Source of the DNA: Pictodentalium vernedei
Taxonomy: Eukaryota > Mollusca > Scaphopoda > Dentaliida > Dentaliidae
Length of the DNA stretch: 64,000 nucleotides
Reading direction: 5' to 3'
Assembly: GCA_031216915.1 (NCBI GenBank)
Contig: CM062288.1
Span: 180,260,596-180,324,595 of the forward strand
A model generated the notes under the pieces. That model had not been told where the DNA came from. It made no database searches and saw only the letters and a program-made list of their open reading frames with translations. Positions within the stretch are counted from its first letter, which is position 1. Each line of letters begins with the position of its first letter. Shown here piece by piece: positions 23,113 to 33,429 of the stretch. The position numbers were made by a program, and so were the translations under genes.

Positions 23113-25350
23113 AGATATGCCTAGGACGATACCTTACGGGCTATTTTTGTTGTCTTAGCATGTTGAAGTTTCCCATTATTCATGCTCCACTTTATTTGGG
23201 TGTTCTATTGAAAGACCCTGTGGGCTGGGTGGTCTTCCACCTTTTGGGCTTCCGTCTGTTGTGTAGTTCGAACACGTGACGTTTTCCTCCCATGCCCGCG
23301 GGAAGGGGAATTCAGTCATTCGGGGCCTCCCGATTGTGAATGGTACAACCAGACTCAGATTCAGATTATCTGCAGACCGTAGGGGACGTGTGGGAGAGTA
23401 GCGAATGACAAGTGTTCTCAAGTACTCTGGGGACAGGCCGTGAATGCATTTATAAACTAGTACGAGAATTTTGAATTCAATTCTATATTGAACCGGCAGC
23501 CAATGAAGATCTTTCAGAATAGGATTGATATGGTTGTAGCTTTTACAACCACTGAGAATTCGAGCTGCAGTGTTCTGAATTCTTTGCAGCCGTTGTAACA
23601 GTAGGGTTGTGACTCCTCTTTTGGAGCCGAGCTCGGTTGCTCTCTCCGCTTTTCCACCTTTGTCAACAACTACTGATGTATCCGCTTCTGCTGCTACTCC
23701 ATCAATGATGTCATCGGTCTTCATTTCAGCCGGCCTCGGCTTATCTCTGCTGGAGTCTGCAGGGATTTCTGCTTCTTGGACGTGGGATATCAGCCTCAAC
23801 CTTCCCTGGCTTCTACTCTGCAAAGTCGGAAGTGGTTGCTGGCCGACCCCTCTGCTGTGGTTTCTCAGCCGTCGAACAGGTTTTGATTTGGATTCAGATG
23901 TTCATGGTGGGGTTACCGTGGACTCTGTTGCGCTTCCGTCCATGCTCTCAGGTCCTTCGGCCATTTTTGCGAGACCGGCACATTTTTGTGCAGCCTGGAC
24001 CTTCTGTCCCTCAGAGGTCAGCGGTGACTCTCCGACTCTCAGTGAGTTTCTGCACTTCAGATCCTCAGGGTATTTCATACCCCTATAAGCATCTGTATTC
24101 AGATGTTTTGGCTGCCACCCGTCGCCCCTCGTCGGGTGTTCTAGAGGATCATGACCCTTTGCTGGTTCAGAAGGTCAGATGCGAAGCCACTTTGCTGGGC
24201 CGTTCCCACGTCGAACGAGCACATATGGGTTGTGAGCTTAGGGAGGCCCTTCCTTGCTCACACAAGTTCTTTCCAAGAGCCTTCCTGTTGCCTCCAGCGA
24301 GGCTTCTAGTGGCTTTCAGGTACCCTCCGCGATGCCGCCTCCCGGGATTCGAAGCAGGCTGCTGCTTTCTGATCCCCCTGGTGTTCCTGCACCATGGGAG
24401 GCATCGGCTGGTATGCCCGACATGGGCTATGTGTCTTCCGACACAGGCGATGGGTCAGACACACCTGACATTGAGAGCCATCAGTCTTCTGACTTGGGGG
24501 TGGCTCTTGACCATGTGTTTGAGTTCCTTCAAACCGTCAGACCAGCCGGAGGTTTCAGCCAGGCTGCGTTCATCGGTCGCTCGCCTACAGCCTGTGGAGC
24601 AACCTGCTTCTGGGTGCCTTTGACCATACCAGTCAGTACAAGTGGTCGAAGCTTTTGCAGCATTGGACTCTGTTGGACAAGGCTGATACCATGCATTATC
24701 GTTCCTACGATTCCACCAATCCATCGGTCTGCAGACTTTGACGGTCTTGGATCAGGACTTCGAGCCCAAGTCGGCCGTTATTCCAATGGCGACTTTGGAG
24801 TCCATGTTGGGCTTATCCAGAGAGATGCTAGGTATGCTTTCTCACTTGGATCATGTCATCTCTGCCTTGGCTGCTTTTCTGCCTCCAGATAAGTTTGACG
24901 ACATACAGGCTCCTTTGAGTGTGATCTCTAAGATGCTCATGCTCACGCGCACGGCTAATTTGGAATTAGTTTGCTGGGATGCTGTGTTGGTCACAAGCCG
25001 TTCTCTTCCTGAAGGGCAGGGTGCTTCTCTTTGATCTGCTTCTTTGGTGGGTCTGCGACTATTCCATGATTCCATGACGACGGTCCAGTATGACGTCCTG
25101 CGTCATTCCAAAGATTAGCTGCTGCTTCGCCAGCTTGATCCGCCTTCTGTTGGAGGCCGGGGCCATTTCAAGCCTAACAAACGCCCTTCTGCTTCCTCTG
25201 TGAAACCAAGGGCTGATCCTCCTGCTTCCGCTTCTTCCTCTTACTCACATGGTAAGGGTAAGCGTCGGCAGTCCAAAGGGAGGATTCCGGATCCTTCATC
25301 TAGCAGAGGAGGTGGTTTCTCCTCTCACGGACCTCGCTGGGGCTCGAAAT
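23113..25350 (+). pseudogene. gag-like gene of element B (broken, interrupted by a LINE fragment)
   Basis: The reading starts M-P-R-T-I-P at about 23119, the same start as the gag of element D (63484). Most cysteines of D's N-terminal Cys/His module are lost here and a stop follows. A LINE fragment (23339-23604) replaces part of the region. Downstream frames (23605-24090, 24254-24892, 24738-25034) are Ser/Pro-rich. The frame at 24738-25034 contains L-S-R-E-M-L-G-M-L-S-H-L-D-H and TANLELVCWDAVL, the conserved C-terminal gag signature. From 25140 to 25340 the sequence is basic and Ser/Arg/Gly-rich, like the gag-RT linker of F. Confidence 0.65.
23339..23604 (-). pseudogene. 3' fragment of a non-LTR retrotransposon reverse transcriptase
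   Basis: On the minus strand the frame reads LQRLQRIQNTAARILSG, LKDLHWLPVQYRIEFKIL, HGLSPEYL and P-T-R-P-L-R-S-A. This is the well-known C-terminal end of Jockey/CR1-like LINE ORF2 proteins (consensus like LQxVQNxAARL ... LHWLPVxxRIxYK). Only about 90 residues are present. Flanking gag sequence matches element D on both sides, so this is an insertion, with loss of some gag sequence. Chance frames extend the open reading into B's own sequence on either side. Confidence 0.88.
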
Positions 25351-25399
25351 GAAGGTCCTCACCTCGATTTGTCCCAGGTTGGAGGAGGGATATCTTAGT

Positions 25400-26300
25400 T
25401 TGCAGACCGTTGGGCCACAATCACATCCGATCCTTGGGAGTTAGATGTTCTGTCCAGTCTGCGGATATCCTTTCGGAGGCACTCCACTCTGTCGAGAGTG
25501 GCTCTTCCAACCCAAGTTTCTTTAGACGTTTCACGTCGGGAACTTTTGAACACGGAGATAGACAATCTCCTGTCAAAGGGGGCGATCAAGGTTGTAAGGA
25601 ACATTCATTCAGTGGAATTTTATTCCCTTCTGTTCTTGGTGTCGAAGAAGGACAGCCGACTCCAACCGGTTATCGATCTGAGTATCCTGAACCAGTCTAT
25701 CATTGCTCCCAAGTTCAGCATGGAGACTGTCAGGTCGGTTTGATGCTCCTCTCACCAGGGAGATTTCGTTTCCAGCATCGACCTGCGAGCCACTTACTTT
25801 CACATTCCGATTCAATCAGACATCACAAAAGTATCTGGGGCAAATTTACCAGTTCAAGGCCATGCCTTTTGGCCTCAACCTGGCTCCTTGGGCCTTCATC
25901 TGACTGATGTCGCATGTGATTGCCTTCCATCGCACACAGTCCAGGGTGACCACTTGGGCGTATCTGGACAATATCCTCTAGAGGCACTCCAGTGCTGCTC
26001 TTCTGGAGTCAGATGTCGACACATTTGAGCCTGCTCACGTCACTAGGGTTCAGAGTCTACGTAGAGAAGTCGGACCTGGTCCCTTCTCAGTCGTTTTGTC
26101 ATCTGGGGATGGACTTCCGTACTCAGCTGAATACGGTGGCGATTCCCCGGCGAGGGCTGTGATTCTCTCCGCTTTCGCCCTAACTCTGACCCAGTCCACA
26201 TCCGCGACAGCTCGGAGTATTCTCCGGCTGCTCGGTCTCTGTGGTTCAGTGACAGATCTCATTCCTCTAGGTCGGCTGCATGTCAGACCAACACACTTTC
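25400..26300 (+). pseudogene. reverse transcriptase of element B (broken)
   Basis: The frame at 25498-25743 reads L-L-S-K-G-A-I-K-V-V, YSLLFLVSKKD, QPVIDLSILNQS and PKFSMETVRSV, the fingers of a DIRS RT, then a stop. In other frames follow S-I-D-L-R-A-T-Y-F-H-I-P-I (motif A), F-K-A-M-P-F-G-L-N-L-A-P-W-A-F (25853-25905) and A-Y-L-D-N-I-L then a stop (about 25955). The YxDD box reads YLDN. The downstream thumb region (about 26040-26300) includes L-L-G-L-C-G-S-V-T-D-L-I-P-L-G-R-L. At least three frame changes make it non-functional. Confidence 0.85.
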
Positions 26301-26409
26301 TCAGTCGTTGGAGGCCAAATGTCGATTTTCTGGATCTGGTGCTTCAGTTACCTTCTTCCGAGGATGGATGTTCAGGAGATTGTGAAGGGAGTTCCTCTGG
26401 ACTTGCCCA

Positions 26410-27040
26410 TGTCCTATCGTGTTCCGATGACTGATGCCAGCGATCTTGGATGGTGCGCAACGTTGGATCCTCTGGTCTTTCCCTTCATGGTGTATGGGAC
26501 CAGGATCAAGCAGCTCTTCACATCAACCAGAAGGAGCTTCTTGCTATTCTTCTGAGTTTCCAGCAGTCGATCCCCCACCTTTCAAATCATCAGGTCCATC
26601 TGTTGTCCGACAATTCGACAGTGGTCGCTTACATTTGGAACCTGGGTGGCACGCACTCGGTTCCCATATACGAATTGGCTCGGGATCTACTGCTTGCTCA
26701 GGGTGTCAATGCCGGGGTGGTGGTACGTCACATTCATGGTCATCTGAACATCCTAGCTGACTCTCTGTCGCGACAGGCAGGTTCATTTCCACCGAGTAGA
26801 TGCTTCACAGGGCAGTGTTCCAGTCGCTCTGTGATCTCTGGGGTCGTCCCCACATCGATCTTTTTGCAACCAGTTGGAACCCTCAGGTGTACACTTTCAT
26901 GTCCCTGTGTCTAGATCCTCTGGCTTTTGCGGTGAGTGCTCTGTCACTCGATTGGAACGGTCTAGTTGGCTACGCCTTCCCGCCGGTTCCGATTCTGCCT
27001 CAAGTTCTAGCCAAGATACAAACCTGCAGTTGTTGAATCA
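26410..27040 (+). pseudogene. RNase H and Dam-like methyltransferase region of element B
   Basis: The RNase H starts with M-T-D-A-S-D-L-G-W at about 26428. It continues in another frame with HINQKELLAILLSFQ, LLSDNSTVVAYIWNLGGTHS and RHIHGHLNILADSLSRQ. After a further shift, 26800-27036 encodes LWGRPHIDLFATSWNPQ, LDPLAFAV-x-A-L-S-L-D-W and G-Y-A-F-P-P. In DIRS elements this segment is regarded as Dam-like methyltransferase, with Y-A-F-P-P in the place of the NPPF/DPPY motif. A long run of codons is intact, but frameshifts separate the domains. Confidence 0.8.
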
Positions 27041-27199
27041 TTCTGATCGCTCCCCTGTCGCCTCAGCGGGTGTGGATCAATCCGCTTTGCTCTCTGTTGG
27101 CGGCAGTTCTGGCATGTCTCCCTCTACGTCACGACCTTCTTTGCCAAGGTCACCCAAGGAGGTTTCATGTCGACCTGACTGCATTCTGCCTTCATGCAT

Positions 27200-28250
27200 A
27201 TCTTTTGTCAGGTCCTGACTCCTCTGTAGAGGTTTTTTCGAGACGAGCAGTGGAGTGCATTTCTTCTTCAAGGAGGCACTCCACTGGTTTAGCCTATGCG
27301 GCTAAATGGAAGGTCTTCTGTCGATGGCCTGCTGATCACTCTGTTGATTATGCCGATCCTCCGATAACACAGATTGCAGAGTTTTTGGTATATCTGTTTG
27401 ATTCGCGGGGTATCCAACCTGTTACCATCTAAGGGTACAGGTCCATGCTTTCGGTGACCTCTTCGTATGTGGGAAAGCATTGTATCAGCACTGATCCGTA
27501 CCTCTCTAAGCTTTTTCAGCACTTTTCTTTGAAAAGGCCTAGAATTTTGCAGCTTACCCTAAGATGGTATCTTTCTTGAGTGCTGCTTGGCTGGGGGAGG
27601 GGAGGGGGGGGTGGGGGGGGGCTCCATTCGAACCTTTAGGTGTATATAGGTTTTCTCACATATTAGATGGCTTTTCTGATGGCTTTTGCCTCAGCTAGAA
27701 GGGTTAGCATGCTTCGCGCCCTCTCTGTTGATCCTGCCTTTTTCAGGAGCTCTGCCAACAGTGTTACTTTGCCACTGATTGCTCCTTTCTGGCCAAGAAT
27801 CAGATGCCAGAATCTACTCAACCTCTAATCTGTATCAGGGCTCTTCCTTCTGCTGAGGGTAATCGCCCTTTGCTCTGTTCAGTTCGTGCAGTTTGCATTT
27901 ACCTCAACCGGACGCAGATCATTAGGATAGACAGAAAATGATATATTTCTGTCTCTTATCCCTGGTCGACAGTAGATCTCTCCTCAATCCATTTCTAGAT
28001 AGATTTGTCTTGCTTTTCGCTCGTCTAGTGACTGATGATTGTATTACCAAACATTTTTCTGCCCATGAGGTGTGTGCATTGTCTACCTCCTGGGCTTATG
28101 CTAACTCCGTAAGTTGTTGGATGTAATGCAGGCAGCCTACTGGAGAAATGCTTCTACTTTCTCCACCTTTTTGCGTCAGTTGCACGAGCAAACTGAGGAC
28201 CTTTTTTCTTCAGGCCCTCTTTTCTTCTGCTCTGGCTGTCATCAACCCTA
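27200..28250 (+). pseudogene. tyrosine recombinase of element B (inactivated)
   Basis: The N-terminal core-binding part reads SRRHSTGLAYAAKWKVFC and IAEFLVYLFDSRGIQPVTI, followed by a stop and Y-R-S-M-L-S. A G-rich insertion lies at 27593-27621. The catalytic region begins M-A-F-A-S-A-R-R-V-S at about 27670 (first Arg retained). Box II at 28064 reads H-E-V-C instead of H-E-V-R, a CGT to TGT type change. The C-terminal F-S-T-F-L-R-Q-L lacks the catalytic Tyr seen as F-Y-L-R-D-L in element A. The enzyme would resolve and integrate circular DIRS DNA, but this copy is dead. Confidence 0.82.
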
Positions 28251-28464
28251 GCCATTAGGGTTCTTGCCAGGACAGTTCCAGCCCTGTTCTTTCTGTCTGT
28301 GTGTCACACCGGTCAATACGCCTCATCTCCCATTGCCATTTACTAATGGTTGTGATGCTATGGTTTTATAGGCCCAGGAAACTCTTCTTCTGTCCACGGT
28401 TCCAGCGCAGTCGGGTTATGTAGGGGTTGGTTATGTGATTCCCACCTCCTGTTGTCTATTCAGC

Positions 28465-28553
28465 ATGTTGTAAACAATTGTAAGGTAGGTTGATAAGAAA
28501 TTTAAATTTTATAGTAAATTTCCTTTCTTATTATACCTACCACAATTGTTTAC
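28465..28553 (+). repeat. internal complementary region (ICR) of element B
   Basis: The first half (GTTGTAAACAATTGTAAGGT...TTGATAAG) is the reverse complement of B's left end. The second half (AAATTTAAATTTTATAG...CCACAATTGTTTAC) is the reverse complement of B's right end. The two halves abut, representing the circle junction, which is the hallmark of DIRS1-type elements. Confidence 0.95.
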
Positions 28554-28615
28554 GTGGAGGCCCTCCCGTCTTCTTTTTCGCATAAGAATCCTTCCTCCCC
28601 ACTAATCATATAACT

Positions 28616-28919
28616 CCAATGTTGGCAGATTCAGTAGAATGACACGTTGGTTATACATCTGTGCACTGTTTCTGGAAGCTGTGGATTAGTACAAGGAGAA
28701 GAGTGTCCCCTACTGGGTGTGCGCCGGTCGCACTTTACCCAGTTTTGGCTTATTTTTTCTTAGTGCTTTTGCACCACTTTTCTTTCCCAAATCGCTTGGG
28801 AAAGAAGAAAATAGAGAGTATTTTTCCTGAGTTAAGGACTTCCACTGTAATGCAAGCCTGTTGTAAACAATTGTGGTAGGTATGATAAGAAAGGAAATTT
28901 ACTATAAAATTTAAATTTC
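28616..28919 (+). repeat. right inverted terminal repeat of element B
   Basis: The reverse complement of 22387-22660 up to the AATTGTTTACAA core. The terminal extension AGAAAGGAAATTTACTATAA...AATTTC is unique to the right end and is copied in the ICR. Confidence 0.9.
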
Positions 28920-29490
28920 CATGTTCCAATTCATCCTCAGTCTGGCAAATTTCCCAGATGTTTGTTCCGAGGCATTGCGTATCAATTCAATGCAATGCAT
29001 TTCAGACTCAATCTAGCTCCGAGGGTATTCGCACATCTCATGAATCAGGTCATGACCTTTCATCAGACCCATTCTTCAGTCACATCATCAGCCTATCTTG
29101 ACAACATTTTCCAGAGAGATGTGGACAAATCCATCTTGAAGAGGGATGTTCAATATCTTCTGAAGCTCCTACAGTTACAGTCTCTGGGATTGCATTCCAA
29201 CTGGGAGAAGTCAGATTTAGTTCCATCTCAGACTTTCACACATTTGGGAAAAGAATTTCTTACTCATCTCAGCATGGTTTGAGTTCCTCTTGTCAAAGCT
29301 CAAATTATTGGCACGTTCGTGCGCTACTTTCACAAAGCGAACCAAGTATTAGCCAGAGAGTTCCTGCACCTCATCCTTCTCTGCAACTCCATGACTGATC
29401 TCATTCCACTGAGCAAACTTTATCTTCGGCCTTTTCACTTTTATCTGCTTCAAAATTGGAGGCTGAATCCCTCAACTCATTAGACATGTT
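28920..29490 (+). pseudogene. reverse transcriptase, remainder, of element A
   Basis: The reading starts with the H-V-P-I-H-P that completes D-A-Y-F of 22386. It continues CLFRGIAYQFNAMHF and R-L-N-L-A-P-R-V-F-A-H-L-M-N-Q, then S-A-Y-L-D-N-I-F (the YxDD box as YLDN, about 29092) and FTHLG. A stop after H-L-S-M-V (29282) is followed by readable thumb/connection sequence (V-P-L-V-K-A, V-L-A-R-E-F, M-T-D-L-I-P-L-S-K-L) up to about 29480. A C-rich run at 29556-29581 separates RT and RNase H. Confidence 0.85.
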
Positions 29491-29555
29491 GATTCCTTTG
29501 AACAATCATACATGATGGCAGGATCTGACTTGGCTCACTCTGGGGATTCCATTAA

Positions 29556-29581
29556 CCCCCCCTCCCCCCCCCCCCCCCCCC
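29556..29581 (+). repeat. C-rich homopolymer run in element A
   Basis: Twenty-five C with one T, located between the RT and RNase H coding parts. Confidence 0.9.
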
Positions 29582-29589
29582 AGATCACA

Positions 29590-30407
29590 TTATCACAGCA
29601 GACACCAGCATTCTGAGATGGAAGACAACTCTGAACCCTCTCGATCTACAGACCAGTGATCTATGGTCGGAGGATCAGTCTCTGATTCACATAAACCAGA
29701 AGGAATTATTAGCCATTCTATTAGCATTCCAGCACTGGAGTCATCTCCTTTCCAACCATGCTCTGCTAATTCTGTCAGACATCTCGACTGTAGTTGCCTA
29801 CATACAGAATCAGGGAGGTACTCATTCCTTTCCGATGAATCTTTTGGACAGGGATCTCCTCCTATCTGTTCAGTGACTGAATTGTCACATTCTGGTCATG
29901 CACATTCCAGGGCATCTGAACATCTTAGCAGATGCGCTATCCTGCAAGGGCAGGACTCTTCCGTCAGAGTGGTCTCTGAATCACCAGGTTTTCAGAGCCC
30001 TTTGCAACAGGTGGGGCACTCCGCACATAGATGTGTTTGCGACAAGGTGGAACAAGCACCTAAACAGTTTTGTGTCCCCTTGTCTAGATCCTCAAGCCTT
30101 TGCAGTCGACGCTGTCTTGTTAGACTGGAACAGGATAGATGGTTACGCCTTTCCTCCTTCAATTGTTCAGTGCGTTCTGAACACAATTTGGAATTCTCAT
30201 TGCCACATCATTCTCATCGTCTCTCTCACTCCTAAGAAGGTTTGGGTCAATCAGATTTGTCCCCTCCTCAATCATCTGGTCAGGCTACCTCTTTGTGATG
30301 ATCTTCTCTCTCAGGGCCAGCCTCATAGGTTCTCTTGCACAGTGAGACAGCAACACCTTCACGCTTGTCTTTTATTCAGCCCTGACACCGAAAGAGAAGT
30401 TTTTTGA
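29590..30407 (+). pseudogene. RNase H and Dam-like methyltransferase region of element A
   Basis: The RNase H reads I-H-I-N-Q-K-E-L-L-A-I-L-L-A-F-Q, I-L-S-D-I-S-T-V-V-A-Y-I-Q-N-Q-G-G-T-H-S and HIPGHLNILADALSCKG, with a stop near 29880. The frame 29898-30407 is open for 169 codons and includes RWGTPHIDVFATRWNKHL, LDPQAFAVDAVLLDWNRI, D-G-Y-A-F-P-P and C-H-I-I-L-I-V-S-L-T-P-K-K-V-W. It is the best-preserved methyltransferase-like segment in the window. The sequence after it leads straight into the recombinase. Confidence 0.82.
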
Positions 30408-30479
30408 GAAGAGCTATGGAGTGCATTTCTGCACCACGCAGGTTTTCCACGAGCTTACAATACAATTTTAAATGGCAAA

Positions 30480-31462
30480 TCTTTATTCGCTGGTGTCTCT
30501 AAAAATGTTGATTTCAAAAGTCCTTCTTTAGCTCAACTAGTGGACTTCTTTGTTGATTTCAAAAGTCTTTCTATAGCTCAACTAGCAGACTTCTTTGTCT
30601 ACCTTTTTGATACTAAAGGTCTTCAGCCTATTACTATCAAGGGCTATTCTTCCATGCTGTCGGAAACTTTCTTGTTTGCCAGGAACCTTTCGATTGGCAC
30701 TGATCCTTTTTTAGGGAATCTCATGAAACATTTCACCCTTAAACAACCTAAGGTTCTCAGAATCAAACCCAAGTGGAATCTCTCTTGGATTCTTCATTGT
30801 CTTACTAGGGCTCCTTTTGAGCCCTTGTCGCAAGTTGAGAAAAGGTTCCTGACGTTTAAGACGGTCTTTCTGATGGCCTTTCGCTTCAGCTAGTAGAGTT
30901 AGTGAACTTTATGCTTTGTCTGTGGACTCTCATTTTTATCTCAGTGTGGGTAATACTGTTACCTTTACCACAAATGCTTCTTTTCTGGCTAAGAATCAGG
31001 TTCCAGATCCTTCTCCAATTCTTATTCAAGCTTTACTGCCTTCTGATAAGTCTAACAATAGACCTTTGGTGTGTCCAGTTTGAGCTATCAGAACTTATGT
31101 TGAGAGAACTAGTGGTATTAGGAAAGGCAGGAAATATTCTTTCCCTGTTACCAGGTAGAAAGGATATATCTCCTCGCTTCATTTCTAGATGAATTCAAAT
31201 GGCTATTTGTTTATCCTATGAACAATTGACAACTCCAGATAGGATTTTGAATAATATTACTGTCCATGAAGTTAGAGGCCTGGCGACCTCATGGGCTTAT
31301 GCTAACTCAGTGTCTATTAGTGACCTCATGTCAGTGGTTTACTGGACAAGTCATACTACTTTTGCTTCTTTTTACCTGCGGGACCTACAAGAACAATCTG
31401 GAGACCTGTTTTCCTTGGGTCCCATGGTAGCTGCTCAGTCTATTCTTTATACAGATCACTAA
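30480..31462 (+). pseudogene. tyrosine recombinase of element A (catalytic residues kept, frame broken)
   Basis: The core-binding region reads I-A-Q-L-A-D-F-F-V-Y-L-F-D and LQPITIKGYSSMLSETF. A 54-bp tandem duplication at about 30503-30612 repeats the stretch TTTCAAAAGTC...CAACTAG. After a frameshift near 30885 the catalytic domain reads A-S-A-S-R-V-S-E-L-Y-A-L-S-V-D (Arg at 30895) and F-L-A-K-N-Q, and later T-V-H-E-V-R-G-L-A-T-S-W-A-Y (box II, 31264) and F-A-S-F-Y-L-R-D-L (Tyr codon 31373-31375). The Arg, His, Arg and Tyr positions are all present, but at least two stops and two shifts interrupt the frame. Confidence 0.85.
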
Positions 31463-32150
31463 TAGCTCCCGACTGATATTTCATTTTTTCTTGCGTTATT
31501 CATGCTATTGTCTGTCCTAGTAGGTGTACAGTATGAAGTTCGGTTGGGACTAGGTATCATTAATGACCATGGCAGGTTGGGTTAGGTTTGTAAGTGAGAA
31601 CTTCCACCAACAGATGGATATATTGCATTTATTTGCTTGGGAAATTCTAACCCAGGTTATTGGTTATGTCTTTAGCATTGATTTGGGAACTATTGTTTTC
31701 ATATTTGATTTACTTGTATGTATCACAGCTGGAAATCGAATGATTGAATTCTGGCTATTCTAGGTTAGTTCCATTTTGTTAACATTCTAGGAGTTAGTTT
31801 CTAGCCCGTTTCCCTTATTGAATGTTTCAAGTAACAGCTACTATGAAGCCTGCCATGCTTATTGGTTTAGAGTAATACTTCATAGTCACAGCATGAATAA
31901 CGCGTGTATATTGTTTGTTATTATTATATGTGTTGGTAATTCACATATTGTATTCTTGTTTGGGTTTGGTATTATGTGCTTTATATATATATTAATTCAC
32001 CATTTCCTATGTTATCCTCTTTCCACAAGACATGCTGAATATTTCCTATTGTCATAGAGGTATTTTATTCCCTCAGTATGCTTCTATGGCTTTATTTTCA
32101 CCATTAATCAGTCTCAATATTCATTATACCTATATACCTATTGTTCATTC
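31463..32150 (+). other. 3' non-coding region of element A
   Basis: AT-rich sequence between the recombinase and the ICR, without recognisable coding. Similar non-coding spacers occur at the same place in B (28250-28464) and F (46530-47942). Confidence 0.6.
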
Positions 32151-32245
32151 GGCAATTTGTATCACTTTGGTAAGTGGATAAAAAATTAAATTTTATACCA
32201 AAATTTATTTTTTATAATACTTACCAAAGTGATACAAAATGATGC
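32151..32245 (+). repeat. internal complementary region of element A
   Basis: Two inverted copies of TTGTATCACTTTGGTAAGT face each other around a TTTATACCAAAATTTATTTT core. The second half is the reverse complement of A's right end, which is found split between 32505-32530 and 39476-39505. The first half predicts A's left end, which I cannot find near 19631. Confidence 0.88.
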
Positions 32246-32564
32246 CCTCCCAGCATTGTTGTTACAGTATAATAACTTGCCTCCCCGCACTCTAGTATAC
32301 ATGCATATTGATTTATTTATTTCAAAATTCAGAAATTGATTGTTTGCACATGTTTTGGTGGGAATATGGACAATAGTGAATCTGGTTTGATTTTCTTTCT
32401 GACTTTTGACAGTTTTTTTGTCTCCTAAGGGTTTTTTTTTCTTTGGGATTTCTACTTCAGCACTCTTTTTCACCTGAGCAGAAAGGGAAAGATTAGGTAA
32501 TTTGTATCACTTTGGTAAGTATTATAAAAAGTTAAAAAAATTATAGTAATTTATATATTTTTTA

Positions 32565-32777
32565 TACTTACCAATGACCCAGACTTAACTGGTGCTAACT
32601 CTTAAATTTTAGGGCCAAACACAAATTTTGCCCCCCCCTCCCCCCCCGCCCCCAATCCCCAAAATTTGCATCAAAATCCAAAAATTAGATGTCCTATGTG
32701 GTCCTCCATACTTTTGTCCACTGCACATACACAGTGTCCAGGAAGTACCGAAATTGGAGACAAATCCTCATTCTTAC
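32565..32777 (-). repeat. terminal inverted repeat of element C (3' side of the element)
   Basis: It contains CCAATGACCCAGACTTA, GGGCCAAACACAAATTTTG and GTGTCCAGGAAGTACCGAAA. The reverse complement is at 39271-39462. A C-rich run at 32632-32655 differs from the other copy, which has a short G run. Confidence 0.9.
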
Positions 32778-32849
32778 AACCAGTGCCTGGTAAGTGTTGT
32801 GTAATCAGCGGGGAGGTATGAGTTCCCAACTCATGGGAGGGCCATCCCC

Positions 32850-32938
32850 GTCTGGGTCATTGGTAAGTATAAAAAGTATATAATTTACTATAAATTTTTT
32901 AACATTTTTATACTGTACCAATGACCCAGACTTAGCTG
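32850..32938 (-). repeat. internal complementary region of element C
   Basis: GTCTGGGTCATTGGTAAGTA... is the reverse complement of the element end at 32531-32590, and TTTTTATACTGTACCAATGA... is the reverse complement of the end at 39440-39475. The two halves abut at AAC|ATTTTT. Confidence 0.95.
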
Positions 32939-33429
32939 AATAGAAAAAAGGCTGGAGGGCCTAGGACATAAAGGATAATCCAATAGACTCAATTACATGT
33001 AAAACAGAATTATCCCATCAAGGAGAAGAGGAGAACAGGTTTTACATGTATCCTTCTTGTTTATACCAAAAAAGAATGACACAATACCATTCCGTAATTG
33101 AGCACAGTAACATCAATGATCTCTATTAACATCCAGTATAACCCATTATAATAATTTATTAAAGGAAAGCCAATAAATGAAGATAGTCCAGAGAATGAGA
33201 CTCTTTATACTCATTTAAAAGTGTCCGAGGATTGTATATTAACGCTCGTATGACACGTGACATATACAAATGCTTCACTCCAAGATACACTTTAAAAATA
33301 TTACATAAATGAGATAGACATTAGCTTTACACTTTAAAACCATCCCAGCTCCGACTCGGAATTACTGACACCAGAGGAGGTATTCCCTTGCTTTTCACTA
33401 TAAAGCAGGTGATATAAGGGAACACCACA

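Larger units (their letters stand above)
22387..28919 (+). mobile_element. DIRS element B, nested in element A
   Basis: A complete-length DIRS copy with inverted terminal repeats (about 22387-22660 and 28616-28919) and an internal complementary region at 28465-28553. Internal order is gag, RT, RNase H, methyltransferase-like region and tyrosine recombinase, all on the + strand and all broken. The insertion splits A's RT between D-A-Y-F and H-V-P-I-H-P. Removing B restores the frame exactly, with no target duplication and a shared TTTC at both junctions, as expected for circle integration by a tyrosine recombinase. It carries a LINE fragment at 23339-23604. Confidence 0.92.
28920..32530 (+). 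mobile_element. DIRS element A, second part (RT to ICR and right terminus)
   Basis: Continuation of A after B: remaining RT, RNase H, methyltransferase-like and recombinase regions, a 3' non-coding stretch (about 31470-32150), the ICR and the right terminal region. It is interrupted at 32530 by element C. The last 30 bases of A are at 39476-39505. Confidence 0.9.

Noticed and set aside
23176..23823. A single 215-codon minus-strand gene
   Set aside because: Only the middle (23339-23604) is LINE RT. Both ends are antisense readings of element B's gag, as shown by the match to element D.
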